Assembly: GCA_023374045.1 (NCBI GenBank)
Contig: CM041781.1
Span: 141,662,982-141,726,981 of the forward strand
Reading direction: 5' to 3'
DNA length: 64,000 nucleotides
Source: Limonium bicolor
Lineage: Eukaryota; Streptophyta; Magnoliopsida; Caryophyllales; Plumbaginaceae
In this document: positions 33,556 to 46,672 of the stretch, piece after piece
Position numbering within the stretch: the stretch's first letter is position 1
Layout of the letters: each line of letters starts with the position of its first letter
Notes under the pieces: generated by a model
Database searches by the model: none
What the model saw: the letters and a program-made list of their open reading frames with translations, nothing else
Told to the model about the DNA's origin: nothing
Position numbers and translations under genes: made by a program

Positions 33556-35137
33556 TGGCTAAGAGAGATTTTAGTAGGTATTTATTGAATAATTATGTAC
33601 AAAAGATTTAAACTAAATCATTGGAAAACTCAAGAATGTGTCGGGTATATCTTACCCGGCACTATGCACGGCATTAAATAAAAGGTAAAATATCCTACTC
33701 AATCTACTATGGGTAGCAAACCAAAACCCAGTCAAAAGTAGCAGGGAAGCAAATTAAGACCAAGCAAGTCGAACCCTAGGGACTTGTATAGAAAATTAGT
33801 CCTAGCCTTGGTAATTACTAAGTAAAAAGGGGGGAAAATGATAGATTTTCTAATTCTAATAAAAACTAACAAAACTAAGTGGTATCTACAATGAATTTAT
33901 TCTTGATTAAAGGAGTAAAACCATCTAAGCATCAATGTGAACTCGAAACATAAACACAAGCCTTCGAATTAACCAAAAAATGAACACGCCGGGTGTCCTG
34001 CCGGATACCAGATGCACGGCATATTCAAAGACATTGAATATGCCGGACATTGGCCACCCGGCAGTGCACTCGGCATAGTCAATATGCGTATTCTTTTTCC
34101 AGTTTCCGAGAAGAAAACAGAAGACTCAATACCTATTAACAATTCGAGCATATATCATGCCACGAAATGAACAAAGTAATGGGGAATGTGGATTAATTAT
34201 CACTCTTACTACTAACTCTTAATTCTCAAGAAGGGAGTAGGAAGACCATTAAGAGAGTCTAACCTATTCTAATTGGGATTAATCTTCCACAAGTAAAATT
34301 TGCATGAAGAGAAAAAGGAGATCAACCAATTCTCTTTCAATAAGAACCTTACTCTTAATAAACTTGAAATTTATATTAAAGTGATCATATTGTCTTACAA
34401 AGAGAGTTTCATCCCAACCAAGACAGAAGGGATTATTACTCAATCACCCATGAATTGAAGAAGGAAATACAAGGAGAAGGGAGAGTTTTGACATGGCCTT
34501 CACCCTCTAAATCTTCTTCGGAATCTTCTTCTTCTTCTCTTGAATGATTGTGCAGCAACTCTTCAGTCAAAATGCGTCTTTTTTGTGGAGTAAGTGTGTG
34601 CGAAATATGGTGGAATCGATGCCCAAATTCGCAGCCTCTTACGCCCTTTTATAGACAGAAAATCTTCAGGTGCCGGATCCCATGCCGGGTAGAAGTCATC
34701 CGGCATCAAGATTAAATATGTGCTTTTCAGTAACGGTCGAAACCGCTTTGGCGCGAAGAGTCACTTATGCCGGATAGATTCCATCCGGCATCATACCCGG
34801 CATCGAGTATTTGGATAACGGTAAATAACCGACATCTTTTGGTGAACAGGCGCGTCTTTTGCCTATGCCGGATACAACATACCCGGCACCATGTCCGGCG
34901 GCGTCCCATTTCTACGGTGTACTTGAGCCGTGCATGAGAGATCCGGCTCCATATCCGGCAAGGTTTGGTTTTTGATGAAAAACTCGCTCCTTGCATGAAA
35001 AACACTAAGAGCATTAGTCTGAACATATAAAATGACTTCTTATATAAATTAATGCAAATACTAACTATTCTGACCTTATTTTAACTAATAATACTACAAA
35101 TCTAGCTTATGAAATATGATAAGTCTACGGCTTATTA
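33556..35137 (-). repeat. Element D 5' LTR
   Basis: Direct repeat of 27147-28726. TATA box on the minus strand at 34646-34654. The terminal TG (minus) has mutated to TA at 35136-35137. CCGG palindrome cluster upstream of TATA at about 34665-34970. Confidence 0.93.
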
Positions 35138-35142
35138 ATTAG

Positions 35143-38100
35143 TTAAGGGACTTATAAACTAAATAACCTTCTTTTCTTACTGATTAATAGTTCCAGCTTT
35201 ACCATTATTCTCTCACAAAGATTTGGGCTTGACTTGTTAACTAAATCCTTTGTTAGGCCCATTTCGTTAGTTTGGAACGGTTTAGAATTTATTCCTGAGA
35301 GTGGCCCAAACTCTCTTTGAATTATTTAAGTGGCCTTTTGCAGTTCATAGACTTGGGCTTAATAAATTAACCCAAGACCGTGTTACGCTTATGTTGTGTA
35401 AATAAACCCTTAAGTTAATAGTGACTATTTAATTACACACCGATTAATATCCTAAGGTTTAACATATATATATTCTACTTATTATAACTATCACAAGGAA
35501 TGTTATTTCCCTCATCAATTTTAATGTATTTATATACATATATATATATATCTTTATGTATTAAGATTTATCCATAACATTTTTAGGAAATTTTATTGTA
35601 TTTAATTATGTTTAATAACTTCTAGGCATAACCACAACCGATATACAGTTTATGAAATAAAGTGTTTTCCTTTATTTATTTAATATATATATAAGTATAC
35701 CTGTATTAGAATTTAATTAAGGCATTCCCTATGTAACTTATTATATTTAAATTATCTTATTAATACAACCTTTAACTGCATTCCAAGTATGTTTCATAAA
35801 GTATTTCTTTTACTATATCTTAGGATACTAGCTCTTATAATATTTAGTTAATATAAGTGTTAATTTATTAGCTCCCTGCTTTACCCTAAGTTACTACTTT
35901 ATTCCCTTTTTATATATGTGTAAATATATATACATATTTTCTTTAGTTTTAATTAAAAATATTAACTCCCATATAATATAATAAATAAAACGTAAAATAA
36001 TTAAATTCCCTGATTTAACATAAGTTTCTACTTAAATAAGTATATATACATATATGTAAATAATTTCACCTCTCTTAAAAGATATTACCCAAAACATTTA
36101 TAAACATACTGTTATAAAATGTTAATTTAGTTTCCCTTATTTTTTCCAGCTTAAAAAGTTTATTAACAACCCATACTTTAATTTTTGGTTACATTAAAAA
36201 CCATATATTATAAGTTATTCTTATGAAAAACTCATATACACAATTTTTAAACCCATTTACCATTGCCCCAAAATTCCCAAATTTAATATATAGTAACTAT
36301 AACATTTTAAACATATTATAAAAATTTTATTTGATAAAAATATCATTTAAAATTAACCAAATAATTCTAGAAAACCCGTAACTTGCAAAAATCATAACTT
36401 ACGTTTAAAAACTCCAAAACCATAATAATTTACATCAACATAAACTAGATTTAATAGGGAATCTATGTTTAAAATTTCAAGTCAAAATACATTCGGGAAG
36501 GTATTTAAATTAACTCAACATGTTAGAGTTATTTACTGAAATTGATAAAAACCTTAATAAACCTAAATCTGAAACGTTTTAATCTCGGTCGTCCGCTTCT
36601 TTTAACTATGATCGGACGGCCCGAGACTTCTGAGTTCTTCAGCGAATTCCAAATCGAACTCGAGTACTAAATCGGCAATTCCTCCCAATCCACAAAACGA
36701 AATTGAGTGATTCTTGTTTCTATGGTTTCAAATTTAATGACGATTCCAGAGGTACCAATTTTACGATCTATGGTGCGCGAATTTGAGAAAAAGATTCTGG
36801 GTTCGAAGAAACTAGGGTTCATGTTGTTTCGAAAAGAATTCGACAGAATTATGTCAATATAGTGCGTAAAAGATTAAATTGATAGGTGGGTTAGTTCGAG
36901 AATGAAAAACCGAGTGGCAATATCGGAGGAATTGGTCGGAAACTCACCGGAATTGTGCGAATCGAATGAACTCGAAATCGGATTCTGGAAAAATGCCCCT
37001 TTACAACCCGATTGAGTAGCCTACTTTGCAACGCTATAATTTACAGTACAGAACGAGTTAGAACTAGTTCTTGGGCTTAATCTAAAGAAGAAACTTAACT
37101 CTACACAATGATAGCAAGAACTCACCCTAACTTGCACTGCACAGAAAGAAATCGAAGCTGGAAGTTACGAGTTTACCTTGCGTTTTCTGGAAAGAAAACT
37201 ATGATTTTATGTTGTGACGAATCCGAAACTTTAGACACCTCGTTCTTCCAAACGGTTTGGAATTGGCTTTGGTCATCAACATGAAAGTTGTAGAGGGATT
37301 AGAGCTCTTCAAAACGAGCTAAAGAACATGAAATTTGGCTGAGAAACGAAGAAGTTATGGTAAAACGAAGTTACCTGAAATCGAAAGAAAACTGGAACTG
37401 TAGTTTCGGTTTTGCAGGGTGGCTACTTTGGATCGAATTTCCGGTCGATTTAGGACGAACTAGGTTTAGTGTGAGTTATGGTTGTTTAGAGGAAGTGTAG
37501 GAGAAGACAACAAAGAAGACGACACTCAAAAATTCCAAAAGATGAGAAAGTTATGAAGGTCACAAGTTAGGGCAAAGTCTGGTCTCGGTTACCGGAAATA
37601 TAGGAGATAAAATTGACTAAGTGCTGGGGCGCGTATCTCGAGGTGCACGATGAGTCAGCAAACCTTGCCACATCAGCTTTTTTTTTAATTTTGGCTCTAA
37701 ACTTCATTTGATCATAACTTTGGCTGGGATGATCCGTTTTTGACGTTCTTTTTATCGATCTTCATGGTTTTGCTTAACCTATTTATTGGTATAGGTTTCA
37801 TGGGCTGGTTTGACCATTCTCAAAAAGTCAACCCTATCAAGGCTTAAAAAGCTTTAGGGTTTCTAGAATTTTAGATTGACTTTTATGTTTCAAAACAATG
37901 TTCCAACTCTTTCTGAAATCTTTATAATATACTTGGAGTGTTTATAAATTTTTCCAAGATTTATTGACTTATAAATCTTATTATTAAATTCATAATACCA
38001 TATGATAATATATAATAATTAAATATTTTATTGTTTTCCTTAGGGTTAAATAGGAGAAATCCCCTAAATAAATTTTCATAATTGTATATAATAATTTAAT

Positions 38101-38173
38101 ATTTAATAGTATTATTTAAGATTTAATAAAAGAAATCCCCTAAAATAATTTAAATTAATTTAGGGGTATTTCA
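35143..38173 (-). repeat. Element C 3' LTR, remainder
   Basis: Continuation of the LTR started at 25915, total about 4.26 kb without D. It ends (minus-strand start) as TGAAATACCCCTAAATT at 38173. The left half is very AT-rich with 'atatat' runs. A less AT-rich part (36580-37660) shows no gene I can support. Confidence 0.88.
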
Positions 38174-38192
38174 GTATATCCCCCTTAAAAGA
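38174..38192 (-). other. Polypurine tract of element C
   Basis: Minus strand CTTTTAAGGGGGATATAC next to the LTR TG. Confidence 0.8.
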
Positions 38193-38508
38193 AACTTCGC
38201 CTCGAAGTTTAAAAATCAACTAATAGGCACTCACACTGCTTCGGGTGTGCTGAGGCAATAATAATTCCAATGAAATTCCATACCAATCCAATCCTTTATT
38301 TCCATTTCAACATTCCACTCGAGAGTACCGAAATCAAATCAAACTGAATCAAAATATAAACTGAAACAAAACACAAACGTGACATACTACTGTGCCATAA
38401 TGTAAAACTACGTACATACATACACCTCTCACTCTACTAATACTGTTCTCCCTCTACTAACAATGCAAGAAGGCATAATCCGGATGAGATAACGAAGGAG
38501 GAGTATGC

Positions 38509-38549
38509 CAGTATATCCCCCTTAAAGAGCTAAGGTACGCCCTCGTACC
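38509..38549 (-). other. Second PPT-like tract and hairpin of C
   Basis: The 18-nt stretch cagtatatcccccttaaa is identical to that at the true LTR/PPT junction (38172-38189). Next to it is a GGTACG (38534-38539)/CGTACC (38544-38549) stem. Confidence 0.65.
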
Positions 38550-38589
38550 GCCATTAACGTGAATCACAGTAGGATAGCAGAATATCATG

Positions 38590-41120
38590 TAAACAGATGT
38601 GGGTACTTTACCCTCATGGAGTCCTCAGTCTCCCAAGTAGCTTCCTCAACCACATGATGCTCCTAAAGAACTTTCACCAATTTGACTGATCTGCCTCTCG
38701 TTTCTCGGACCTTCGTGTCCAAGATCTAAATAGGAGTCTCCTCATACCTCAGTGTAGGCTCGATCTCCAATCTCTCTGGCTGCAGTACGTGAGAAGGGTC
38801 AAGCATATACTTCTTCAACTGAGATACATGAAACACATGTGTACCTTCCCCAACTCCGCTGGTAGCTCTAGTTTGTAAGCAACTGGGCCCACCCACTCCA
38901 TAATCCTGTACGGATCGACATACTTAGGGCTTAGTTTCCCCTCATCCCAAATCTGAATATCCCTCTCATCGGAGACACCCGTAAGAAAACCATGTCACCC
39001 AGCTGAAACTCGAGCTCTCTGGTGCGCTGATCCCCATAGGATTTCGGTCTAGACTGCGCTGCCCTCATGTGCTGCTGGATAACTCTGACGTCATCCTACA
39101 GTGTCTGAACATACTCAGGCCCAATCAGGACTGCCTCGTTAGGGTCACTCCATGATAAGGGGGTCCAACACGGCCTGCCATATAGAGCCTGGAATGGTGC
39201 CATGCCGATAGATGAGTGGTAGGATTTATTGTAGGAGAACTCCCAGGTGTAGACGCTCTACCCAACTCCCCTGATAGTCCAGAGCGACTGCTCGAAGCAT
39301 ATCCTCTAACGTCTGAATCGTCCTCTCGGTCTGCCCATCAGTCTGAGGGTGAAAGGCTGTAGTAAGGCGTAGCTGAGTACCAAACGCCTCCTACACCTGA
39401 CGCCATAATCTACTGAGGAAACGTGTGTCACGATCGGAGACAATCATCTTCGGTACCCCATGGTACCGAATGTGCTCTGTGGTGAACACCTCAGCCAGCT
39501 TGGGCACCTTTCATGTGTCCTTGATAGGTATAAACCTGGCTGTCTTGGTCAACCTATCGACTATCACCCAAATAGAATTCAGTCTGCCTCTAGCTGGAGG
39601 AAGACCGACCATAAAGTCCATGCTGATGTCGTCAAACTTCCAGCACGGTACTGGTAATGACTGAATCTGGCCTCCTGGTCGATGATGCTCAAACTTCACC
39701 TTCTGACAGGTGAGGCATCGGGAGACGAAGTCTGCTACATCCCTCTTCATCCCGCTCCACCAGAATAACTGTTTCAAATCCTTGTACATCTTGGTGGCTC
39801 CAGGGAGTACTGATAATGTAGAGGAATGTGCCTCAGAGAGAATCCTGGTCTGAAGTTCTGTCGCATCCTGAGGAACGCAGAGTCTGCCTCTGACTCGAAG
39901 GTATCCCTCGCTGTCTAGCTCGTACTCATACTTCAGACCATCAGTCATACCGTTTGCTAACTTCAGCCAGATGCCCTACAGGTATACATCACTATCCTGG
40001 GCTGCGTATATCTCCTCAGCTATCGTGGTCATCTATGTCAACGCTAGGAGTGAGTACACTCTCCTGCTCAAAGCGTCTGCCACGACATTCCCTTTACCTT
40101 CAGTGTACTGAAGGTTGATGCATAGTCAACCAGTAGCTCGACCCATCGTCGCTGTCTCAGTTCAGCTCCTTCTGGGTCCAGATGTACTTCAGACTCTTGT
40201 GGTCTGTCATAATCCGGATTGTGGCTCCATACAAGTAATATCTCCAGATCTTCAAGGCAAAGACTATGGCGAGGAGCTCAAGGTCGTGTGTGGGGTAATT
40301 TTCTTCGTGCTTCTTCAGCTGTCGAGAAGCATATGCTACCACTCTACCATTCTGCATCAGTACCCCACCAATCCCTCTGCCTGAAGCATCACAATACACC
40401 TCGTATCCCTCGTTCCCCTCAGGGATCACTAAAACTGGAGTTGTGGTCAAGGCGTCCTTCAGCGCCTGAAAGGAGACATCACAAGCCTCTGTCCATACAA
40501 ATGGGCTGTCCTTCTTCATCAGGGAGGTCAAGGGCTTGGCTAGCCTGTAGAAGTCCTTCACAAAGCGTCTATAGTAGCCAGCCAACCCAAGGAAACTCCT
40601 CACCTCTGTCATAGTGCGAGGTCTATGCCAGCTCTTCACTGCCTCAATCTTAGCTGGGTCTACTGAAACTCCCTTAGCTGAGATCACATGTCCAAGAAAT
40701 GACACCTTGTCCAGCTAGAATTCATACTTGCTGAACTTGGCATATAACTTCTTCTCTCTCAGAGTCTCCAAGGCTGTCCTCAAATGCTGCTCGTGTTCCT
40801 CCCGACTCTTGGAGAATACCAAGATGTCGTCTATGAACACAACTACTGACTTATCCAAGTGGGCTTGGAAGACTCTCTGCATCAGATCCATGAATCTCGC
40901 GGGTGCATTGTCAGTCCAAACGGCATCACTGTGAACTCGTAGTGGCCGTATCTGGTCTGGAAGGCTGTCTTTTCTATATCTGACTCACTACAGCTATCTG
41001 ATGATATCCGGAACGCAAATCAATCTTGGAGAACACCTTCGCTCCCCTCAGCTGGTCGAACAAGTCATCGATCCTGGGCAGTGGGTACTTGTTCTTGATC
41101 GTGACATTGTTCAGCTCCCT
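38590..41120 (-). pseudogene. Element C pol, 3' part: RT end, RNase H, integrase, chromodomain-like tail
   Basis: Minus strand. RT is cut by E at 41126. Its visible part includes a fragment with [14 protein letters not shown] coding near 40830 and [14 protein letters not shown] (40705). RNase H has [25 protein letters not shown] and MTDHKSLKY (40430-40170). Integrase has the HPG../CLTCQK zinc region and DISMDFMVG (39770-39600), then a decayed core and tail to about 38600 with an EATWE-like motif. Several stops and frame breaks (for example near 40705, 39960, 39510) make it non-functional. RT continues after E at 48054. Confidence 0.85.
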
Positions 41121-41382
41121 ATAGTTGATAAGTGTCCAAATGAGCATGTTTTATAGGTGTATTTCATATATTACATTAGCACTTTTCTTGCTCATTTCTC
41201 CACTTTGGTTAGTTTTTCCTCTAGTTATGTTTTATTGATTATCTCACAAATTTATTAGTTAAACATGAGGAAAACCAAGCTAGGAGCAAAGTACACGAAG
41301 AGACGAACGCGTAGGCGAAAACGGGGATCAAATCGGAGCTAAAACGAATATTTTAGAGGCAATTGAAGTTGGGCCCGTACAG

Positions 41383-41439
41383 AAAATCGACATGTCCGAA
41401 CCAGTCTGGTCCGGACAGTGGTCCGGACATGTCGATTTT
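41383..41439 (+). other. Long inverted repeat with CCGG core, E 5' LTR
   Basis: 21-bp arms at 41383-41403 and 41419-41439, one mismatch, with a GTCCGGAC core. In the 3' LTR the arms (46930-46950, 46966-46986) are perfect. Confidence 0.85.
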
Positions 41440-41463
41440 GCCAGCGTAGAGAGCGCAACAGCA

Positions 41464-41500
41464 GCGTGTGAAGAGATAAAATCCTTATCTCTTCACACGC
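41464..41500 (+). other. Perfect 16-bp hairpin upstream of TATA, E 5' LTR
   Basis: GCGTGTGAAGAGATAA pairs with TTATCTCTTCACACGC around a 5-nt loop. It is conserved in the 3' LTR at 47011-47047. Confidence 0.9.
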
Positions 41501-42545
41501 AAATACCACCGCCTTACCTCCCCCTTTAGCCTATTTCTCTATAAATACATCTCCAAACCTCCATTAAATCATATCTCATTCCACCCCAAACTTATACCAT
41601 TTTTCCTCCATAAAAATACCATAAAACTCTACAAAAATCATACATCTCATCCACATATTATCCACATAAATTCCATACAACACCTCATTCCATAAAAACA
41701 TTTCATTTCCATACCGTTGTTCTGTCCAACCTCTGCCCAAATATTAGCAATCAAGATAGTGGAGCTGAATTAATTATCGTTCCCAGATGATTTCTTTTAC
41801 TTCTTATTCTGTCTTTTTAATGACATTGGGCTAAGAGGATTTACTCCGGGAGAAGGTTAATTTATAGTCTGTTTAATTATGTAATCTATATTTCTACCGG
41901 TTAAGATAAATACAGTTTGTTACGATTAAAGTTTATCTCTCACCTTTTTAATAAATTTCATCGATTTATTAAAGAGCTCTACTAAATCTGTTTTAATCTG
42001 ATCGGTGATAAACATATAGGGTAATTAAGCCGTAAATTTGGAGGAAACTTGTTTTCATCGGATAAGTTAGTACTCAGATGCATAAATTATTTCTCATATC
42101 TAAACCGTCCGTTTACACGTATTTTGCTTAAGTTTTCATCGGACCATGCATTTTCAGGTAAACGAGTTCTTATGAGTTTTCATCGGACCTTAAGAAAATA
42201 AGAGGAATTTTGCCAAACAATTATAATTAAACCGGTAGAGATAGCATAATTAATCAGATTATATAAACCTGAACCTGGAGTCCCGTTTAATTTATCTTCA
42301 ACTCAGTTAATCTTATCTGTTATTTTATTTTACAAAAACAAGTCAATTAATCCCCCTCTTGTGACAAAGCTTAGGTACTTAATAATTCACCTTAGTCCCA
42401 CGGTTCGATATCCGGTCGCTTACACTTTACTATACTACTACGACCGGGATTTGTTTGCAGCCCGACTATTATTTTGAGTTTTAATTTCTTTCCTTTTGTT
42501 TTAATTACACCAGTTCCAACCACTCACATTATATAGTCTGCAAAA

Positions 42546-42563
42546 TGGCGCCGTTGCCGGGGA
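42546..42563 (+). other. Primer binding site (tRNA-Asp) of E
   Basis: TGGCGCCGTTGCCGGGGA, the known Athila/Tat Asp-tRNA site, 3 bp after the LTR. Confidence 0.93.
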
Positions 42564-42986
42564 CTTGATTTATTCTAGTCCCTAAGCCCCGGATAATTCA
42601 CCTGTTATACTATAATAATCTGTTACTATTAATTGGACACCTGACTTTGGACATCTGACTACGGACATCTGACTTCTGACATCTAATTACTAACTCTTTA
42701 TTATATTGTCATTTAATTTCCATTGTCCTTCAAATTTCCAGTATACTAACTTATAATTTCCAGTATACTAACTTATAATTTCCAGTATACTAACTACTAA
42801 CTTATAATTTCTGTCATTTAATTTTCTGTCATTTAATTTTCTGTCATTTTAATTTCCATTGTCTCTAACTACTAACTTATAATTTATGTACCTATACTAC
42901 TAACTTATAATTTCTGTTAACTAATTCCTAACATTTTTATTTATTCTAACACATAACGAGTTTCTTTTCTCTGTTTTGAGTGGTGA
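42564..42986 (+). repeat. Repetitive leader of E
   Basis: Short tandem units between primer site and gag: 'ggacatctgact' variants (about 42635-42690), 'cttataatttccagtatactaa' (about 42728-42805) and 'ttctgtcatttaatt' (about 42808-42860). No gene. Confidence 0.75.
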
Positions 42987-44713
42987 ATGCCTTTTACCAG
43001 GTCACATAGCCTCCCAGAAAATATTAATAATCACACGGTTGGTTACAATCCAGAGATCGAGAGAACCTTTCTGCGCAGCCTAAGGCCGAAACGAACTCAA
43101 CAAAACATAGCCACCACAGTGATAGAATCTAACCCGGAAGCTGACATGGCATTTTCACCAGCGACAGTCCGAAATATCAACAGGCCGTCTAATCAAGGAC
43201 AACAGCCTGCCATCATCCTTCCCCACCTTACCCCATCCGAATACGATGAGTGGCAAAAGCTAAAGCCATATCATCATATCCGATGTGTAAAGGAGTTGGG
43301 CATGTTTGATGGCACCAATCCTGACGAAGCTCTGTTATGTTACTAAGTTCTTGCAGCATGCCAACAGTCTATCTGCGACTGATGCAGTACTCCAGTACGC
43401 AAGACTGTCTTTATTCCCTCACAGCCTGACTGGAAACGCGAGCAAATGGTATCACAGCCTGACACCAAGTACCATTGGTACTTGGGATGAAATGGCCACA
43501 AAGTTCTACGACAAATTCCTTCCCCCAAGCCGAACATTGGAAATGATTGCTGAAATCTACAATTTCAAGCAGCCAGGGTCGGAAAACATATGTGAAACTT
43601 GGGACCGTTTCAAAGGACTACTACTGACTTGTCCTCACCATGGTCTGACGAAAGAGCAAGTATCACAATTGTTCTACAAAGGCTTGATCGGTCCGTGCAA
43701 ACAATGGTACTATCCTCGTTAGGGGTTGATATTCTGAAAAAGCCAGGAGAACAGTTTCTGAATAGCATGGAGTCTCTTTGTGAAGAAATCAGAGACTGGG
43801 CCTCCGGTGGATCAAGGAGCGGTACTCCAGGTCTATACCATGTTGGGGAAAGTGATAACAAGTTTGACCTGCTAATGAAAAGCCATGAGCAAATCATGGA
43901 GAGCAACGCTCAGCAGGCAACAAAAGTAAGTACTCTGCAGAAAGTGGTTGAGCGGATGGCTATGAACTCCTACCCCCCGCAAGCTAAGTCGATGATTTCC
44001 AGATCATCTACTATCCCTCCAGGCTATGCTCCTCTGTCCCAATCATCTCCTACTAATTCTTGTACGCAATGTGGTGGGTCTCATGATTATGAACAATGCC
44101 CCCAACTACAAAAATTAAAAGCAGCAGAGGAAGCAAACTATCTCACCAACAATTCAGGGTACAGGCAACCTTGGCAACCAAATCTTCGCTACTCAAACAC
44201 CGAAAATATCCAAAACCCACATACACTACAAACATCTCAAAATTACAGACCTCAGACCAATTTTCAAGGAGGCCAGAGGCAGTATCAGTAACAATCATGG
44301 CAATGATGCTTCTTCGAGTCAACCAACTCTACCTCCTTCGAATCCTGAATCTGAAATGTCTCAAATGCAAGAGATGTTTAAGGTAATGATGGTAAGTCAG
44401 TACAGAATACGAAAGAAGAGTCACAGCCCTGCGTAAAGACCAAAAAGACTTACAGTCCCAGATTCAACAACTCCTTACCCAACAAAGGCCACCTGGTAAA
44501 TTTCCTTCACAGACCAATCCTAATCCAAAAGAGTATGCAAGTGCAATTTACGTAGTGGACCAGCCCATCACATCAGCTCAAAGGGAGCAACAACCCGAGA
44601 GTGAAATGGTCCCTGAAGTGGTGCAGCAGGCTGAGGAAGAATACCTCGACATGAACCAACTGAAGCTCTTTGCCAAATTAGTTGCGATAAACGAAATGAT
44701 GAAGGTCCACTAG
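42987..44713 (+). pseudogene. Element E gag
   Basis: Athila/Tat-type gag. It starts at 42987 (MPFTRSHSLPE). The capsid part has HIRCVKELGMFDG, SLTGNASKWYHSL, TWDEMATKFYDKFLP and ICETWDRFKGLLLTCPHHG. A zinc-knuckle-like CTQCGGSHDYEQC (C-x2-C-x3-H-x4-C) is near 44062-44100, and the C-terminal GKFPSQTNPNPKEYA is near 44490. Frameshifts occur near 43340, 43690, 44290 and 44400, and a stop ends it at about 44713. Gag forms the particle. This copy cannot make a full protein, although the family needs only gag in cis if pol is supplied by another element. Confidence 0.85.
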
Positions 44714-44754
44714 ACCTTACATCACAGCAACCAGAGAGCAAACTGGTTCATATA

Positions 44755-45573
44755 GTGGACGACTTACCTGAGGATTTGAGTTACTCTATATCACCACCCC
44801 CGTTCGAACCTGAGCAAACGGTATCAAAACTTCTGCTTGAGCTTGAAGACAAGCCATCAGAGGACAACTTCTACCTCAACTTCATGGAGTCTCCTCCCTC
44901 TGAAGTCAATTACCGTTATTTTCCCTCCTTCTCTGTGCTATATCCAGGAAATGAGGATAGTTACATCCTCAAAAATAAAGAGGAGGAAATGCTCGCTCCC
45001 GCCAGAATATCCAAACAAAACACCAAATTCAACTTCAAGGAGCTATCTCCCTCTGAAGTTGAATTCTATCAGGGCTCTTCCTATGAGCCTCTTCAAAAAG
45101 ATGAGGATATATACGTCCTCAAATTTGAGGAGGAGGAGCCATCCAATTTTGATCCTCGCACCAACGGTCATCCATTAAAAAATCTGGGCCCTTCTCCAAA
45201 GAAAAATAATGCCCACCCAACCCACCTATTGAAGCCCACTTCCACCTTCATTTTCGTTCCAGGGGAGGAAATTTACATCCTCGACTCTGAGCAAGCACCC
45301 CCACTACCATCTTACATCCATACGGCTAAACAATAGAGGGAGAATGTTTACATTCTCCAATTTGACGAAGCAATACCACCATCACCCGGTTTTCAATACA
45401 ATATTAATGACGGCAAACAACTCCTTCAAAACCAGGTTTTGTGGAGTTTGTATTTTCCTACTGTAATTGTTGTTGTAATACTTTGTTTTGATCCACGTGG
45501 TTCGGCCCTACTTATTACCAAATTCCTATTCCCGGTGCTACCAATGTCAACTTTCATTTATGATCCGGGATAA
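44755..45573 (+). pseudogene. Acidic repeat-containing frame in E, function unknown
   Basis: An open frame of 193 codons to a TAG at 45334-45336; the same frame then stays open for a further 78 codons to 45571-45573. The protein is acidic and Pro/Ser-rich. It has diverged internal repeats, with a PSEV..Y segment followed by ED(S/I)Y(I/V)L plus a Glu-rich tail twice, then EEIYIL and, after the stop, ENVYIL. A short hydrophobic run, TVIVVVIL, lies near 45465. I recognise no domain. It could be the gag C-terminus, a remnant spacer, or a decayed late ORF of Athila-type elements. It sits directly after gag, where pol would begin. Confidence 0.5.
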
Positions 45574-46660
45574 TGACGAACATGCGTCTAGCTAGAGACG
45601 TTAAACCCGGGCAGCTTGGTGGGAGGCAACCCACTATCTATTTTTTATCTTTCCTTTAATTTAATGTTGTTTTCCTTTTTGTACTATATTTCACTTTTTA
45701 TATGCTATAATAAAATGCAGGTTTTACTTGAGTACTTCTGGCTGTGTAGAATATTCTTTACAGGTATATTTCATGACATTCCACAGCTGCACTCAAGTGT
45801 GGGGGAGCTCTACACACTCTACGAAATTGGGGGAGTACACTCTTTCCCTTTTGTTGTGCCCTATTAATTTAATTCCATCTACACAATGAGGGCATTGCTT
45901 CAGCTTAAGTGTGGGGGAGAGCCCTTTTCGGGGCATTTTTGTGCTTAAAATGTTTAAATTTCTCTGCTTGTCTTGCATGTGTTCAAAAATTAAAATTATG
46001 GGCCCTGCTAATATAGGTTGTTCTCTTTATGAATAAATAATATTATTAATTGTGGGATAAATGGTACAAATTTAAAAATTTTCATTTGATCACTTTTGAG
46101 GAGCATTTTTATGCGGTGTGACCAAATAATCTGCAAATGGTTGGATTTTTATTGCTCAGGGGTTCTTTCTGTCTTCTCTCTTAGGGATTGCTAAGGGGTG
46201 CTTCTCTGTTAAAAAAATATACATAAAATAAAGAAGGGACTTGCGAGACACCATTGGAACCAACGAAGAGAGTTGAGTGTTCTTAAAAACAAAGGCATGA
46301 TGCCTACATTTTATCTTCTCATCCTTTATGCAAAAGTGAAACAAATGCATAAATCTATTTTCCCTTTTGTTTTCTCCTCAATGCCCATTCTTGAGAGAAG
46401 TTGGCCATGGTAAAAGTTCTCAGAGTCACCTAAACAAAGAAGCATTGAAGTACCGTGGATCATACCCCGAAGCTCTATATTTTATTTTTACCCTGAGCAC
46501 ACCTATGCCACTAGCAGTTGATTTTTCACACTCCTCAAAAAGTTTAAAGATCGTGTATTGTTAACCTCTTTATCCTACCCTTCATAATAATATTTGTTAG
46601 TATTGAGCATTCCCTACTTACTTAGGTACATGGTTTTGCTTGAGGACAAGCAAAAAGATA
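45574..46660 (+). other. Noncoding 3' part of E
   Basis: It contains two extra AAGTGTGGGGGAG tracts (about 45795-45808 and 45907-45920), near-copies of the PPT. No supported gene. Confidence 0.65.
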
Positions 46661-46672
46661 AGTGTGGGGGTG
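46661..46672 (+). other. Polypurine tract of E
   Basis: AGTGTGGGGGTG before the 3' LTR, preceded by the Athila/Tat signature CTTGAGGACAAGCAAAA. Confidence 0.88.

Larger units (their letters stand above)
27147..35137 (-). mobile_element. Element D: Athila-like Ty3/gypsy, gag and protease missing
   Basis: 7991 bp, LTRs of 1580 and 1582 bp, target duplication ATTAG (27142-27146 and 35138-35142), minus orientation, inserted in the LTR of C. The primer site is Asp-tRNA-like. Pol reads RT (MDDFSVYG), RNase H and integrase with an LRLFPGK-type tail, all typical of Athila. No gag and no protease are recognisable in the 0.75 kb between primer site and RT, so it is a deletion derivative. The LTRs look only a few percent different by eye, so the insertion is fairly recent. 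Confidence 0.93.
41126..42542 (+). repeat. Element E 5' LTR
   Basis: Direct repeat of 46673-48048, TGATAAGTG...AGTCTGCA. TATA box tataaata at 41540-41547. Two inverted repeats lie upstream of it (41383-41439 and 41464-41500). No genes. Confidence 0.95.

Noticed and set aside
36580..37660. Possible host gene fragment in the less AT-rich part of the C LTR
   Set aside because: No continuous frame, splice pattern or recognisable domain; position is internal to a continuous LTR.
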